64,000 nt of DNA from Cercophora sp. LCS_1 (taxonomy: Eukaryota > Ascomycota > Sordariomycetes > Sordariales > Lasiosphaeriaceae), in NCBI GenBank assembly GCA_036250225.1, contig JAPZLL010000044.1:186001-250000 (forward strand). The letters are read 5' to 3'. Positions 9,689 to 20,200 of the stretch are shown here, in pieces. The translations under genes and the position numbers were made by a program. The notes beneath the pieces are model-generated. The model searched no databases. It was not told where the DNA came from and saw nothing but the letters and a program-made list of their open reading frames with translations. The stretch's first letter is position 1; every line of letters starts with the position of its first letter.

Positions 9689-10725
9689 GGGGCTGCATCC
9701 CCTCGCGCGATGTAAAAATTGCAGTGATTTTGGGTCCTGCGCGCTCATTTACACACACAGCCCTAACCCTGACGCCTTTGCGTTACAGCTGAGAATAAGG
9801 GGAGTGATAGGCATGCACCCCCTGTTTTACTCCGCATGCATCCAGTGCACCCGTATAAAAAAACATCGGTATTTTATAGGCATGCACCCCTAAAATACCA
9901 GGGTTAGGGTGTTCCCTGGCCCCTGTTGAACATGCCTCCCTTTGTTTTTTGATGCCACAGCTCGAGCGGGCTTTGGAGGCGTGATTGAGCTGGGTATAGG
10001 GCTTGAAAGCAGCTGAGAGGGCGCGGGTTTGCTGAGCCTGGAGCCCTGAATCTTCGTTATGGGGGTTCTCTTGGGGGTGGTATTGGTTGTTCGACGGTTG
10101 GCCTACTTTGCGCGGAAGCGAATAGGGGTAGGAATGTAATTATGAGCCGTAAGGTCGACCTCTTCCGCTAAAATAATGTCGATATCCTCGAAATCACTGG
10201 AATTGTAGTTGTCAAAGGCGGTATCGAGGTTGGAGGAACTGGCCATAGCGGGCGCAACCGCAGCGCTACACGCGCGTGAGGGTATTCCGGCTTGAAAAGT
10301 ATACCGAAATAAAGCGCTTGACGAGGGCAATTGAATGAGCCTGGTCTCAATTAGTTTGCTTCGTTGCGCGGTGTAGATGTTTGGATACCGACCTTTTCGT
10401 GGTGGTGAGATTTTTCTGTGGCACCCACTGCAAAGTCACAAAAAATGCATGCGCGTCACAGAAAATTTTTGATGGTCAGTGCTCGCCTGTGGTCATGGCT
10501 GGTGGGTCCCTGAGCCGTTCAGAAATTCAATGTTTTTTTCCATGGGTAGACCCTAACCCTGAGAATTGAGGGGTGCATGCCTATAAAAAAACGATGTGTT
10601 TTATACGCATGCACTGGATGCATGCGGAGTAAAACGGGGGGTGCATGCCTATCACTCCTAAAATGAAGCCGGCCCCCCAAAATTGCAATCAGGTGTCAAT
10701 TTTACGTCGCCCACAGTACAGCCCC
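9689..10725. mobile_element. 1.04 kb inverted-repeat transposon-like (MITE-like) element
   Basis: The outer ends are inverted copies: GGGGCTG...CGATGTAAAAATTG at the left and CAATTTTACGTCG...CAGCCCC at the right. The longest near-identical inverted arms are about 9800-9912 and 10548-10670, roughly 110 bp each, sharing GATAGGCATGCACCCC, the GTTTTACTCCGCATGCATCC block and CAGGGTTAGGGT. The arms are interrupted by small differences, so the copy is old. The flanks show TCGGAAGT on the left and TCGGAGCC on the right, a possible degenerate 8 bp target duplication, which would suggest a hAT-like origin, but that is weak. No transposase is encoded; only a 47-codon frame lies inside. It inserts between Bos1 and the peroxidase pseudogene. 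Confidence 0.7.
10103..10246 (-). CDS. Short acidic frame inside the inverted-repeat element
   Basis: A 47-codon frame with a true ATG at 10246, rich in Asp/Glu/Asn/Ser (NSSDFEDIDIILAEE). It is central in the inverted-repeat element. It could be the relic of the N-terminus of a lost transposase, or chance. No domain recognised. Confidence 0.2.
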   Translation of the reverse strand: MASSSNLDTAFDNYNSSDFEDIDIILAEEVDLTAHNYIPTPIRFRAK

Positions 10726-10866
10726 TCGGAGCCTAGATTTGTACGGCCGCTCAACACCAAGCTTTCCTCGCGCCATTAGTCTAAAGATTCTTCCCTTCCC
10801 TGAGTTTCAACAAGACGGAATGATTAAAATCGAGCAGTATTATCTATTATCCATTATTATTATCTA

Positions 10867-11947
10867 TTATCTATGAGTACTCTGGTACCTATCGGAATGG
10901 TCCACCTGGAATGCCAGCGTGCTAAACAGAGCAGTGACGAGCCCTGCCGCCGCTGCGAACAGACCGGCCGAGATGCGGCCGGGGCCAGCGGTAACAGGAG
11001 CAGCGTTCGTGGTAGGCGTGCGGGACGGTGTGGGGTCGTGGCCGGGCTTGTCGCCCAGGGGCATGGCCTTGGTGCACTCGCGTAGCGTGTTGATTGTCTT
11101 GACGCCCATCAGGCTCATGCGGATGTACTCCCTAGCATAAGCCTGCAGCCCGGGGTGACGGCGATTAGCTTCGAGACGTTACCTGGATGTGCCCACTGCT
11201 TACCTCGTCCCAGGCGCCCTTCTGGGCGGAGAACTGCTGAAACACGGGGCCGGTGCGGGGTGAGTTGGCGAGTGACACATCGCTGGCGAAGCGAACAATA
11301 CCGGACGAGGCGTTGGGCTGGAGGTGCCCCACTTGCCAGGCGTGAGGTCCTGTGGCGGGGCGACGTTGCTGGTGGTGGTGGCCGAGTGTTTGCGCGAAGC
11401 GGTGTGAGCGCCGACGAGGGCCACGATGCCGCCGGGGCTGAGCGTCTTGCTGGCGAAGAGGTCGATGATCTGGTCGGCGGTGAAGGAGGCGGGTGGCAGC
11501 TTTCCGATGGGTGCGGCCGTAGCATCCTCGAGCCGACCGACAAACAAGCGGATGCGCGGGCCGCCAGGACAGGCGAGCACGCCGACCTTGGCGTCGCACT
11601 GCAGCAGGTCGGCCATGTTGATGCCGAACGGCTTGTCCTTAGCATAGATGGCTTTCATCCTAGTGCCGACGCCGTTCATGGCCACGTTCTCGGGCCGCGT
11701 CAGCTCGTCCGAGGGCAGCAGGCTGCCATCGGCCCCACCCCAAGGCGAGTCCCGGTCCCAGGATGGCCTTGATCTCCTTCCCCACGTTCGACAGCTCGGC
11801 CTGGGACAGCATTGCCAAGTCGCCCAGCAGCTCCGTCGAGCCCTCGAATCGTCGTCGTGTGACTGCAGCCTTGAGTTCGTTCACGGAAGGAAAGGCCACC
11901 GCGGTGCCGAGGACATGCAACCAGCCCGTAATCTTTGACCCCTTCAT
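10867..11947 (-). pseudogene. Class II-type heme peroxidase pseudogene
   Basis: The parts of a fungal secreted class II-type peroxidase are visible on the minus strand: an N-terminal region (RRRFEGSTELLGDL, ELSNVGKEIKAIL), the PWGGADGSLL segment, LTRPENVAMNGV, MADLLQCDAKVGVLACPGGPR (helix and active-site region), a proximal-histidine motif ALVGAHTAS, IVRFASDVSLANSPRTGP, and after a regular intron (donor GTAAGC, acceptor GCTGCAG) a C-terminal exon with a Ser/Thr/Pro stalk and a terminal hydrophobic stretch that suggests a membrane or GPI anchor. Three lesions: a one-base frameshift near 11745-11760, a second near 11325-11340, and loss of the stretch between KEIKAIL and PWGGADG, which in intact family members holds the distal Arg/His of the heme pocket. 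It should therefore be inactive. The start at 11947 is the first ATG near KGSKITGW; 11989 is an alternative. Confidence 0.75.
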
Positions 11948-12649
11948 CGTGACTGCCTGTTGTTGAGTTGATTCGGTGGGTACTGTCACGGTCTTGTCCG
12001 AGAAGGTTAGGTAGCTATTCCTTGCTATAGTCGTGGATCTACGAGGAGAAGATTTGCAGGGCTACGGCGTGGCCCTCTAAATACCTACTGAACATGAGGT
12101 TATCTCCATCCCTACTACATCCCTACACCTATTCACCCAGCGTGTTCCTCAATCCAACCTGACACCCATAGGTTGGATTGATTGCGAAAAATCGGAAAAA
12201 AGCGAAATAAGGTTGAATTGGGGTTGCAAGATTCAGCGGTATACGCTGCATTCACTACAATCCAGTGGGTCCGTAATGCCCATCATCCCTTTGGCAGCGG
12301 GAAAGTACGGCCTCATAACCTGGGTATATAGCTACGAACATCATGAGAATCAAAGAGGTCATCCAAAGGAAAATCTTCATGTCCCAAGGCGCGTGAAGAA
12401 AGAAACCCTAAGCATCGGTGCGGGACAGGGCTGCCATGCCACTTCCATTGCCACCTCCTTTTACCTGGTCATGACGGCAAGCGCCCGTCAGTTTTCGCTG
12501 AAAAGATTAAGGTTCAATGTGTGAATGGAGAAGGGCGGGCAGCTTGACAAGAGGGAGGTCCAACACGGCGAGATACGGCAGTGGCAGGTATATTCCATGG
12601 TCTTGTAATGGTCTTGTACGATGTACGTTGAATGCGTGAAAATACCAGC
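11948..12649. other. Intergenic with one perfect hairpin
   Basis: About 0.7 kb between the peroxidase pseudogene and the four-span membrane gene. No supported gene. It contains the inverted repeat listed at 12150-12180. Confidence 0.6.
12150..12180. repeat. Perfect 11 bp inverted repeat (hairpin)
   Basis: CAATCCAACCT at 12150-12160 and its exact complement AGGTTGGATTG at 12170-12180 enclose a 9 base loop. A partial further copy (AGGTTGAATTG) lies about 30 bases downstream. It is near the upstream side of the peroxidase pseudogene; it could be a protein-binding site or a transposon footprint. Confidence 0.7.
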
Positions 12650-13569
12650 TTATATTGTGTCCGATTCCGAGTCCCAATACACGTCCGAATCTTGGTGCCT
12701 GCGTCGGACAGCCTCAAGCAGCTGCACATCGTCGGCGCGCTGGCTCCTCCCTCCCCGCCCAGTCTTCCCCAGGGAGCAAAGGTCGTGCCCCTGTTCGCTG
12801 AGCCAGCCGGCACACCGGTCGATAAGACGGTATTCGCCACACCAGTACGCAAGCCGTAAGACGGAGAGGACCGATCGGGCGAGGTAGAACCCCCTGCGAT
12901 TTGGCCTTTGCGTTAGCGTGGTAACGGTAGAAAATGTAGGGGAAAAAAGGAAAAAAGAAAAGAGGAAAAAAGGACGGCTCACATGCACACGACCGCCATG
13001 GCAAACGACGCCCTCCCGCGCCGGCACACGGAGCGGTCGTACCCTGCAAGTTCGGCGCAGCTTTTGTCCAAGTACCACGGCAGCGGGCTCAAATGGCGGG
13101 CGTCGGTCAGGTCGCTCGCGGATTGTGCGTTGACGGCAAAGGTCCAGAGCCCCGCGAGCAGCACGTCGTAAAAGGCACCCAGCAGCCGCATGCTGACGTC
13201 GCCGTGTGGCAGCGCCACGCGCACCACCCACACGACGACGTTGACGATAGCGACGCCGAGGAGGGAGTTGGCCAGTCTACCTGCCCGTCAGCATCAGGGG
13301 CAGTGAATGAATGCGTATATGCCTTCTCCGGGAAAAGGACTCACTCACCTCTCTGTCCACAGAAAGGGAATCTCGGGCGGCTCCCGGTGGTTGGCGTAGA
13401 AGTAGATGCGCGCCCGCGGGTCCGAGTTCCATCCTCGCTCCCCGCCCGTCGTCCACAGCGCTGTGCGCAGCTCGCTCGTGTGTCCGTGGGCCGCGATGCC
13501 CAGCGCGGCGGCCACGAGGATCAGCTCGATCAAGAGCAGGAGAAGGTGGACGGGCTCGCGGCGCGTCAT
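12650..13569 (-). CDS. Four-span integral membrane protein, unknown function
   Basis: Spliced model complement(join(12650..12893, 12983..13276, 13349..13569)), 252 aa; all joins keep frame (donors GTGAGT and GTGAGC, acceptors GTAG and CGCAG). Spans are MTRREP-LLLLLIELILVAAALGIA (about 8-27), SLLGVAIVNVVVWVVRVAL, LLGAFYDVLLAGLWTFAV, and ARASFAMAVVCMGFYLARSVLSV-like near residues 160-180. The loop between spans 1 and 2 contains RIYFYANHREPPEIP; the loop after span 3 is Asp/Ser-rich with two cysteines (KSCAELAGYDRSVC). The layout resembles MARVEL-type four-helix proteins of fungi, but I see no decisive motif. The C-terminal tail is charged and cytosolic in this model. Confidence 0.6.
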
Positions 13570-14355
13570 GGTCGAAGGAAGCTCCAGCTCCAGCTAGGGC
13601 CGGTAGGGTACATGTAGGTAAAAGAGTACCCGGGGGGAGATGGTCGAAGAAGGCCAACGCGCAGACCGTCCGTGGGTGGTTGTTCGCCAGCCCGGCCGTG
13701 CTGTGAGATTCCAATTGCAGGCGGACTTGAACCCACCAAAACCCGCGTAAATGTGCTCAAACCCGCTCACCAGGGAATCTGATAGCTGGGTAACCCCCCA
13801 AATCCTTTCTCGCCCACTTTCCTGCCTTTGAGTTACTAGTCAACTACGCTGATACCTTATTGAAGGCTCAGTTGGCATTTATAGTGCGTTGAAAGTTCCC
13901 AGGGAAGCTTGAGTTTGCACAAAAGCAAAGAATGTTGGGGTATACCTCGGTCATGACGCATAATCCAGGTCGAGGGGATATCCCTTAGAATCTTATAGTT
14001 CTAGCGATGAATAAGCGACTGGAACGGTACTAAATACTTGCTCTGAGCTATCGCTTCGAAGCTGTGGAAGAAAGGTTTGAAGCAGCCCCTAGGTAGTTCG
14101 TTATCTAAAACCTCCGGGTTATGTTTTACTGGGGGGGCATTTAAACATTATTATTAAAGAATAAATATGTTATATCTAGAAAAGAAAAGTAAACTTCAGC
14201 TAACAAAGCCCCCTGAACACCTCCCCCAGACCCAACAAACTGGTCAACATCCAATGACACGGGTTTCCATGGGCTTCTCGACATATCTAACTTTAGTAGT
14301 CAACTGGTTTTTTTGCTTGTCAACAGTATCTCACCCTGTGTTACTAACGATTCGT
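13570..14355. other. Intergenic
   Basis: About 0.8 kb, AT-richer than its surroundings in 13800-14200. No supported gene. Confidence 0.6.
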
Positions 14356-15332
14356 TCAGGAATAACTCGGCCCTTGATCCCCAGGATCCACAGCCGGCCG
14401 TCGATCCGGGACTCGAACCCCAGGCTCATTCCCGGTAGCATTCAGTTCAGCCCGCCTCTTCCTCTCCTTCTCACCTCGCTCTTTCCCGCTATAGTAACAG
14501 CATGTGCAAACAGCTGCTGCAATCAAGAGACCAATACCAAGAGGTAGGATTATGGCAAGGCCAATGTATTCAGCCGCCCTGGCCGGTGCAGCATCGGCTT
14601 CGGTTCTTGGGCGTTCGCACTTGGGATAGTCTGCATTTGCCGGGTTCCATGACCCAACAAGTGTGCCGCATGACAGATCGAGAGGAGAGGGTGACATGGA
14701 GGCGACATCGGTCTTGTCCCACAGAATCGTGTAGGCATTATGGGCCTGGATAGTCCGTTGCGGCGGCTCTTCGGTTGCCGTCCTTCCCATCCCCCCTGTT
14801 CGGGGCGCGGGCTCGACGTCTCGCCGACACGCTGGATCGGAGATGCCGGCGACGGAGACGGTAAGTCCTGCTGGGGGGGGGGGTAGATGGCGTCATAGGT
14901 ATATCCACTTGTGGGTTGAGCCGTCGTCAGCAGGGGTCCAAGCCTTAGGTAGGTAGGTACCTAGAGTGGTGGTGATGCGATCGAGACTTGCCTCGCACAG
15001 CAGATTCCTCCAGACAAAGTGGCACGCGGACCCTTTGCGCCTCCCAACCAGTAGGCTGTCCAGTGACTCGGGCACACAGCCGGGCTGAAGGTAAAGGCGT
15101 CCGAAGATGACCCTCCAGGCCCGTCGGCTCTCCACCCGGGCGGCTGGCACGATGCGAACCTGGGATCGGAGACGTCAGACGCAATCATCGCAAAGACATG
15201 TTTTGTTCCGTCGTCGTTGAGTGTCGTGGTGGTTGTCGTGAAAATGCTCAAACAGGAATCGGGCTGGACAAAGGGGGTCGTCATGGCTGGCCACGGCAGC
15301 GCCGGGGCGCTTGTTGTGGACAGTGACGCCAT
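14356..15332 (-). CDS. Single-span Cys-rich membrane protein, paralogue A
   Basis: A paralogue of the gene at 23417-24386. Exon 1 runs from ATG 15332 to about 14990. It encodes an ectodomain beginning MASLSTTSAP, with PFVQPDSCLSIFTTT, FASCQPPGWRA and SPAVCPSHW, and ends at GGICCAR. The last exon (to 14356) holds DPACRRDVEP, SPSPLDLSCG, YPKCERP, a membrane span (AAEYIGLAIILPLGIGLLIAAAV) and a basic tail (SGKERGEKERKRRAELN). The intron begins with the GC donor GCAAGT after GCGAG, the same site where paralogue B has GTGAGA, and ends at ACAAG. A run of 11 C at 14873-14883 puts the start of the last exon one base out of frame with the rest; 9 or 12 C would restore it. So either the homopolymer is miscounted or this copy is damaged. 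Function unknown; it may be a cell-surface protein. Confidence 0.6.
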
Positions 15333-17296
15333 ATTATTATTCGGCGCAACACGCAGCGCTCATGAGGAAGCTTGCGACAGGCTGCGGCCTCTTGAGAAAA
15401 TGGGGTAAGTAGGTACGTATGGTGTCGCTGGTGATGGTGGATCGAGCCAAGGCGACTGGACTGCGGAGCCATATACTACATGCAGTGCTGGCACCAAATT
15501 TGTAAGAAAGCGGCGATGTGGTAGGGTTTTTGCCGCGTTCATGTGATTTACCCGGGGGGCTCATCGTCCCTAGGACCAACCGCGCAGTTGCAAATTCGGG
15601 CCTGCACAAGCTGTTAGGGGTTCAAACTGGTTCCCCGCCGCGCGTCAATACGAGTTGAAGAGACATCAGAGCTACTTTTGCCTATTTTCAGCGCTTGAAA
15701 TGACGAATCTCCCTCCTCGCGTCTAGCACCGTTCAAAATCCCCTACGTGCACTGTTTCAAACGCACACTCTGATGGCTTGTGATGTTGGCCTGTTTATCC
15801 GCATTGTACCGTTTTGATCAATCTCCTGTTACGACAAGACAAGGCACCCTCACAGTCGGCAGCTCTCAGGGGCCGAGAAATATGGCTCGGGGAGAACATG
15901 CGGCCTCTGTTCTACAGCTACCTGCCCATTTTCGAGGCGTCAAGGTGGATGACGCTCACGGCAGCGGCACTGTCTGAGTTGGCGCGACTGGTTTATCCTT
16001 TGCTTGGCTGATTTTGCGCAGCTAGGTGTGTCCAAGACCGCCATTTTTCCTTCGAGAGCGAAACGCCTTATTCTTCAAGGTTAGGTACCTAGCTGACAAA
16101 ACATCCGCCCTTAGTCGGTTCTTGGTCAGTGGAGTTACGGGCCGAAAACATCGTGCCCAGCTGCGGGAAAAGGCCGAGAGATGGGGTAGAGGACAATCTA
16201 TCTACCAGATAGACCGGCGCAATGGACCGGGCCGGCGCCTCTGCGGCGCAGTAGAACTAGGATCTGGGGTTTGGAAGTTTCTTTCCGGGTACAACCGCCT
16301 ATTAGGAGATGGGGTTCAGATGAAGGCCTCTTTTTGTTGTTTTGGTGTGGCATTTGGGTTTGCTTTTCGCCCGCTACCTAAAGAGTCGACATCCCCACAA
16401 CTTTGAGAAGCGATGCGTAAACATTGGTAGATACTGGGTAGTTTAAAAAAGGCCTCTAAGGGCTCCCTGGCTATTGTGAATGGGCTACCTCAACCCTGCC
16501 CAGAAAGGGAAGAATGAGGAAGGATTGGTCCATGCTGGGTAGGTACAATACATGTATCCGCGGCCGTTAGGTACGAGTACCTAGGTAGGATGTCAAATTA
16601 AATAACACTCGGTGAGATGAGCACCCCAGAGAAGACAGCCGGAAACGATGGGCTACATCCGGAGTACAGTGTTCAACCTCGCCGACACCCCAACCACTCA
16701 AGTTCAGAGATCCAGAATAGAAACCTCCTTTGGTGATAGCAACATGTCGTTCAAGGATACTGCCCATGGATATTATTTTGCCTTGCAGGGCGTCGACTAT
16801 GCGTCATACCGAGCGTGCAGATTTTCGAGACATTTTCGGGTGCTGGTATGGGTGGTTGCCTCCATGTCAGGCGAGACGCAGGTTCGAGGCGTAGAGAACG
16901 TCCCGCTCCCTGCCAGAGACCCTGTGCGGGCCAAAGCAAGGCTCTCTTTTGCCCAACTAGGTAGTAAATTGATCCAGCTGTTTACAGCGCTGCACGTTGT
17001 GAACCAACAACCCGTGGACTGGCTTTTTCCAATGTCAGTTGGTCCGTCTCTAGATCAAGGTGGAATTGCAGCCAGGAGTGTCCAGTCATCCTCGTCCTCT
17101 GCCTGTTGAGAGTTGAACAGGTATTTGTATCCTCTGACTTTTATTGTACTTAAACAATGCGTGTTTTCTCTTGGTTTGAACCAGCAGTGAGATAATCCAC
17201 CTCGAAGTCGCCCTTTGGCGGGCCACCGACCTTACCTTACGTCCGTTGTCGTGTCTTGACTGTCGTACGTCTTTGTTCTCTAGGGAACGCTCAACT
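15333..17296. other. Long intergenic region
   Basis: About 1.9 kb between divergently transcribed genes, the promoter side of the GH55-PLC gene. No supported coding region. It carries several copies of a TACCTAGG/CCTAGGTA-like motif (around 15400, 16083 and 16569-16590), which also recurs near 14946 and 22145. Confidence 0.55.
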
Positions 17297-20200
17297 ATGA
17301 GGCCAGCCTATGCTTGGACCCTCTTGGGGGTGTTTCTTGGGCCATTCTCTCATGCTCTAACTGGGTTCTCCCGTCCTTGCCCGCTTCTCGCCAAGGCTAC
17401 CCAGTCGGAAATCGATGAAGCCCGCCAAATCGTCGACGACGCCATTGCTGAGATGGCCAGGCTGAACGAGGCCCGACACAACCATCCATCCCGGAACCAG
17501 TATCGGTTCAAGCCCGGAACATCCCTTGGCAAGCGAGATGCTGAAGATGAGCCGCCACCGCCGCTTTTGCGTGTCACCGACAAGATCGCCAAAGCCGCAG
17601 CACTTATTGCTGAGTACGACGCCGCTAGGACTTCGACAGCTCCCCAGATCCTCCCTCGGGCGGGCACCTTCTGGATGGAAAACGTGCCCCACCTAGGAAC
17701 CATGCCCTGGGGAAATGACCCGGGATATAAAGTCTTTCGCAACGTGGTGAAGGATTGGGGCGCAGATCCTACAGGCAGAGCGGTATGTGCACTCTGAGAG
17801 GAGAAAAAGTCTACCATCTAACAACTTCGTGGCAGGACTCAAGCGACGCGATCGAAAAGGCCATGATGTCTGGCAAGCGCTGCGGCGAAAAGTGCAACGG
17901 CTCAACGACCAAGAACGCCATCGTCTACTTTCCTCCCGGCACGTATCTCGTGTCTCGGACCATCCAAATCCCCTTTGGCACGCAGGTCATTGGCGACGCA
18001 AACAACAGGCCCACTATTAAAGCTGCATCGCGTTTTACCGGCCGCGTTGGCGTCCTGGAAACGTCGCCCTACGTCGAGAAGGGCGGAGATGGTCCAGACG
18101 GCGCCCCTCTGCAATGGTACATCAACACGGCTCGGTTCTTCAGCCAGATACGCAATATTATTGTCGATGTTAGGGACACGAATGAGACTGTGAGACTTGC
18201 TTGCACCCACTACCAGGCCGCCCAAGCCGCGACTATTGAGCATGTCGATCTCGTTGCTAAGACAGGGACGGTGCGTGAACCAGTTTTCCTTTCTGGTATT
18301 TTACGTGCCAATTCCATTGGTTTTCATGAAGAACGAAGCTAAGAGTTGGTAGAAGCAAGAGGGCATGTTTGCAGAGAACGGCAGTGGCGGCTCCATGTCC
18401 GATGTCACGTTCATAGGGGGTAACTATGGCCTCTGTAAGTCGGCGGACACACAATGAGTCTCATGATTGTTTCTGACGCTCCCCATAGATGGAGGGAACC
18501 AACAGTTCAGCGCCACTCGGATGACATTCCGCGGCTGCAAAACGGCGATCCGAATCATCTGGGACTGGGGGTGGGTGTGGAAGAGCCTGAGGATCCAAGA
18601 TGTCGAGGTTGGAATGGAGCTTCAGGGCGAGAATGGCCCAGGAGGCATCGGATCCATCACCATCATCGATTCGGTCCTGACCAACATCAAGAAGGCGTCC
18701 ATCATCATGAAGAGGCTGTCCTCCGCAACCCGCACGTCGACAACGGGACTTATTCTCGACAATGTCAAGCTGGACACGGCAATCACGGATCCCGGAGGCC
18801 GGGTGATTATCGCACCCAAGTACTACCAGAGTGTAAGTCTCGACTCAGCTCATGGCAAATTGCGCACTTCTAACGGGCCGTCTTGACAGCTTGTCGTCGG
18901 TCCCGTGTACCAAAACAACACGCGGGGATGGCTCGCGGGAGAGAGTTTGCCATACGTCCGCGAGGAGACACTGTTAGCTGATGGACCATCAGAGGGCTTG
19001 GAGGTCATACCGTACCTGGAGCGAGAGAGAAACCAGTACAGGGACAAGGACGCCAGTCACTTTGTTCACCTCAAGAATGCCGGGGCGAAAGGGGATGGGA
19101 TAACCGATGACACGGCTGCCGTGCAGAAGCTGCTGGACGCGTATGGAGACGGAAGCAAGATCATTTACGTCGACTCGGGGACGTACATCCTGAAGGATAC
19201 AGTCACCATTCCCAAGGACGCAAAAATCATCGGCGAGGCATGGGCTCAGTTTGTCGCCCAGGGGCCTCAATTCGGCGACATAACCGCGCCACGGCCGATG
19301 CTACGGGTTGGTAACGAGGGCGACTAGGGAACTGTTGAGCTGCAGGACTTGGTTCTATCTACCAAGGGGCCAACACCTGGCCTCATCCTGCTCGAGTGGA
19401 ATGTCAAGGCCAGCAGCAAGGGCTCGGCTGCCATGTGGGATGTCCACGCCCGGTTGGGGGTGCCACGGGAACCGATCTGACGCCCGCCGAGTGCCCGACA
19501 GGCGTGGCACATCGACCAGAGTGCATGGTGGCATCGCTGCTGATGCACATCACACCCAATGCCTCGGGCTACTTTGACAACATGTGGCTGTGGGTGGCCG
19601 ACCACATGATTGACGACCCTCTCCTCGACGACGCGAACAACACCATGACGCAGCTGTCCGTCTACAGCGCCCGCGGCCTGCTCGTCGAGAGCAGAGCTGC
19701 AACCTGGCTCTACGGAACTGCCGCCGAACACAATGTGCTCTGGCAGTACAGCTTCTACAACGCGAGCAACATCTTCACGACCATGATCCAGACCGAGACG
19801 CCCTACTTCCAGCCGAACCCAGCACGTCCGGCACCGTTCGGTACCCCCTTTGACCCCACCGGATTTCGCCCGGAGCCAGCGGCTTTCAGGGGAGATGCAC
19901 AGGTTCTGTTGTGCGACAAGCCCGGCAAGTCTCTCGATGACCCGTCGTGCGACGCCTCGTCGTTCGCCGTCATGGTGTGGAGGTGCAGCAACATCTTTAT
20001 CTCGGGCGCGGGCACGTACTCATGGTTCCACGACTACACCCAAGACTGCATCGACCAGCACTCGTGCCAAAAGGTCCTCTGGAACGTCCAGGAGAACTAC
20101 GGGGCGGTCCGCATTCAGCACATCATCGGCATCGGCGCAGAGAACGTGCTGTCCTCGAGCGGGAAACCCATTAGCGCAAAGGAAAACCTCGCAACCGACA

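Noticed and set aside
14395..14425. Minus-strand B-box-like GGTTCGAGTCC.
   Set aside because: It lies within the coding tail (GVRVPDRRP) of paralogue A and the same site in paralogue B is also coding.
16648..17109. A 153-codon plus-strand frame in the long intergenic region.
   Set aside because: No signal peptide or domain; upstream of the GH55-PLC signal peptide it looks like chance.
19300..19510. An intron that would hide both GH55-PLC lesions.
   Set aside because: It would remove conserved GH55 residues, and no good branch site and acceptor fit.
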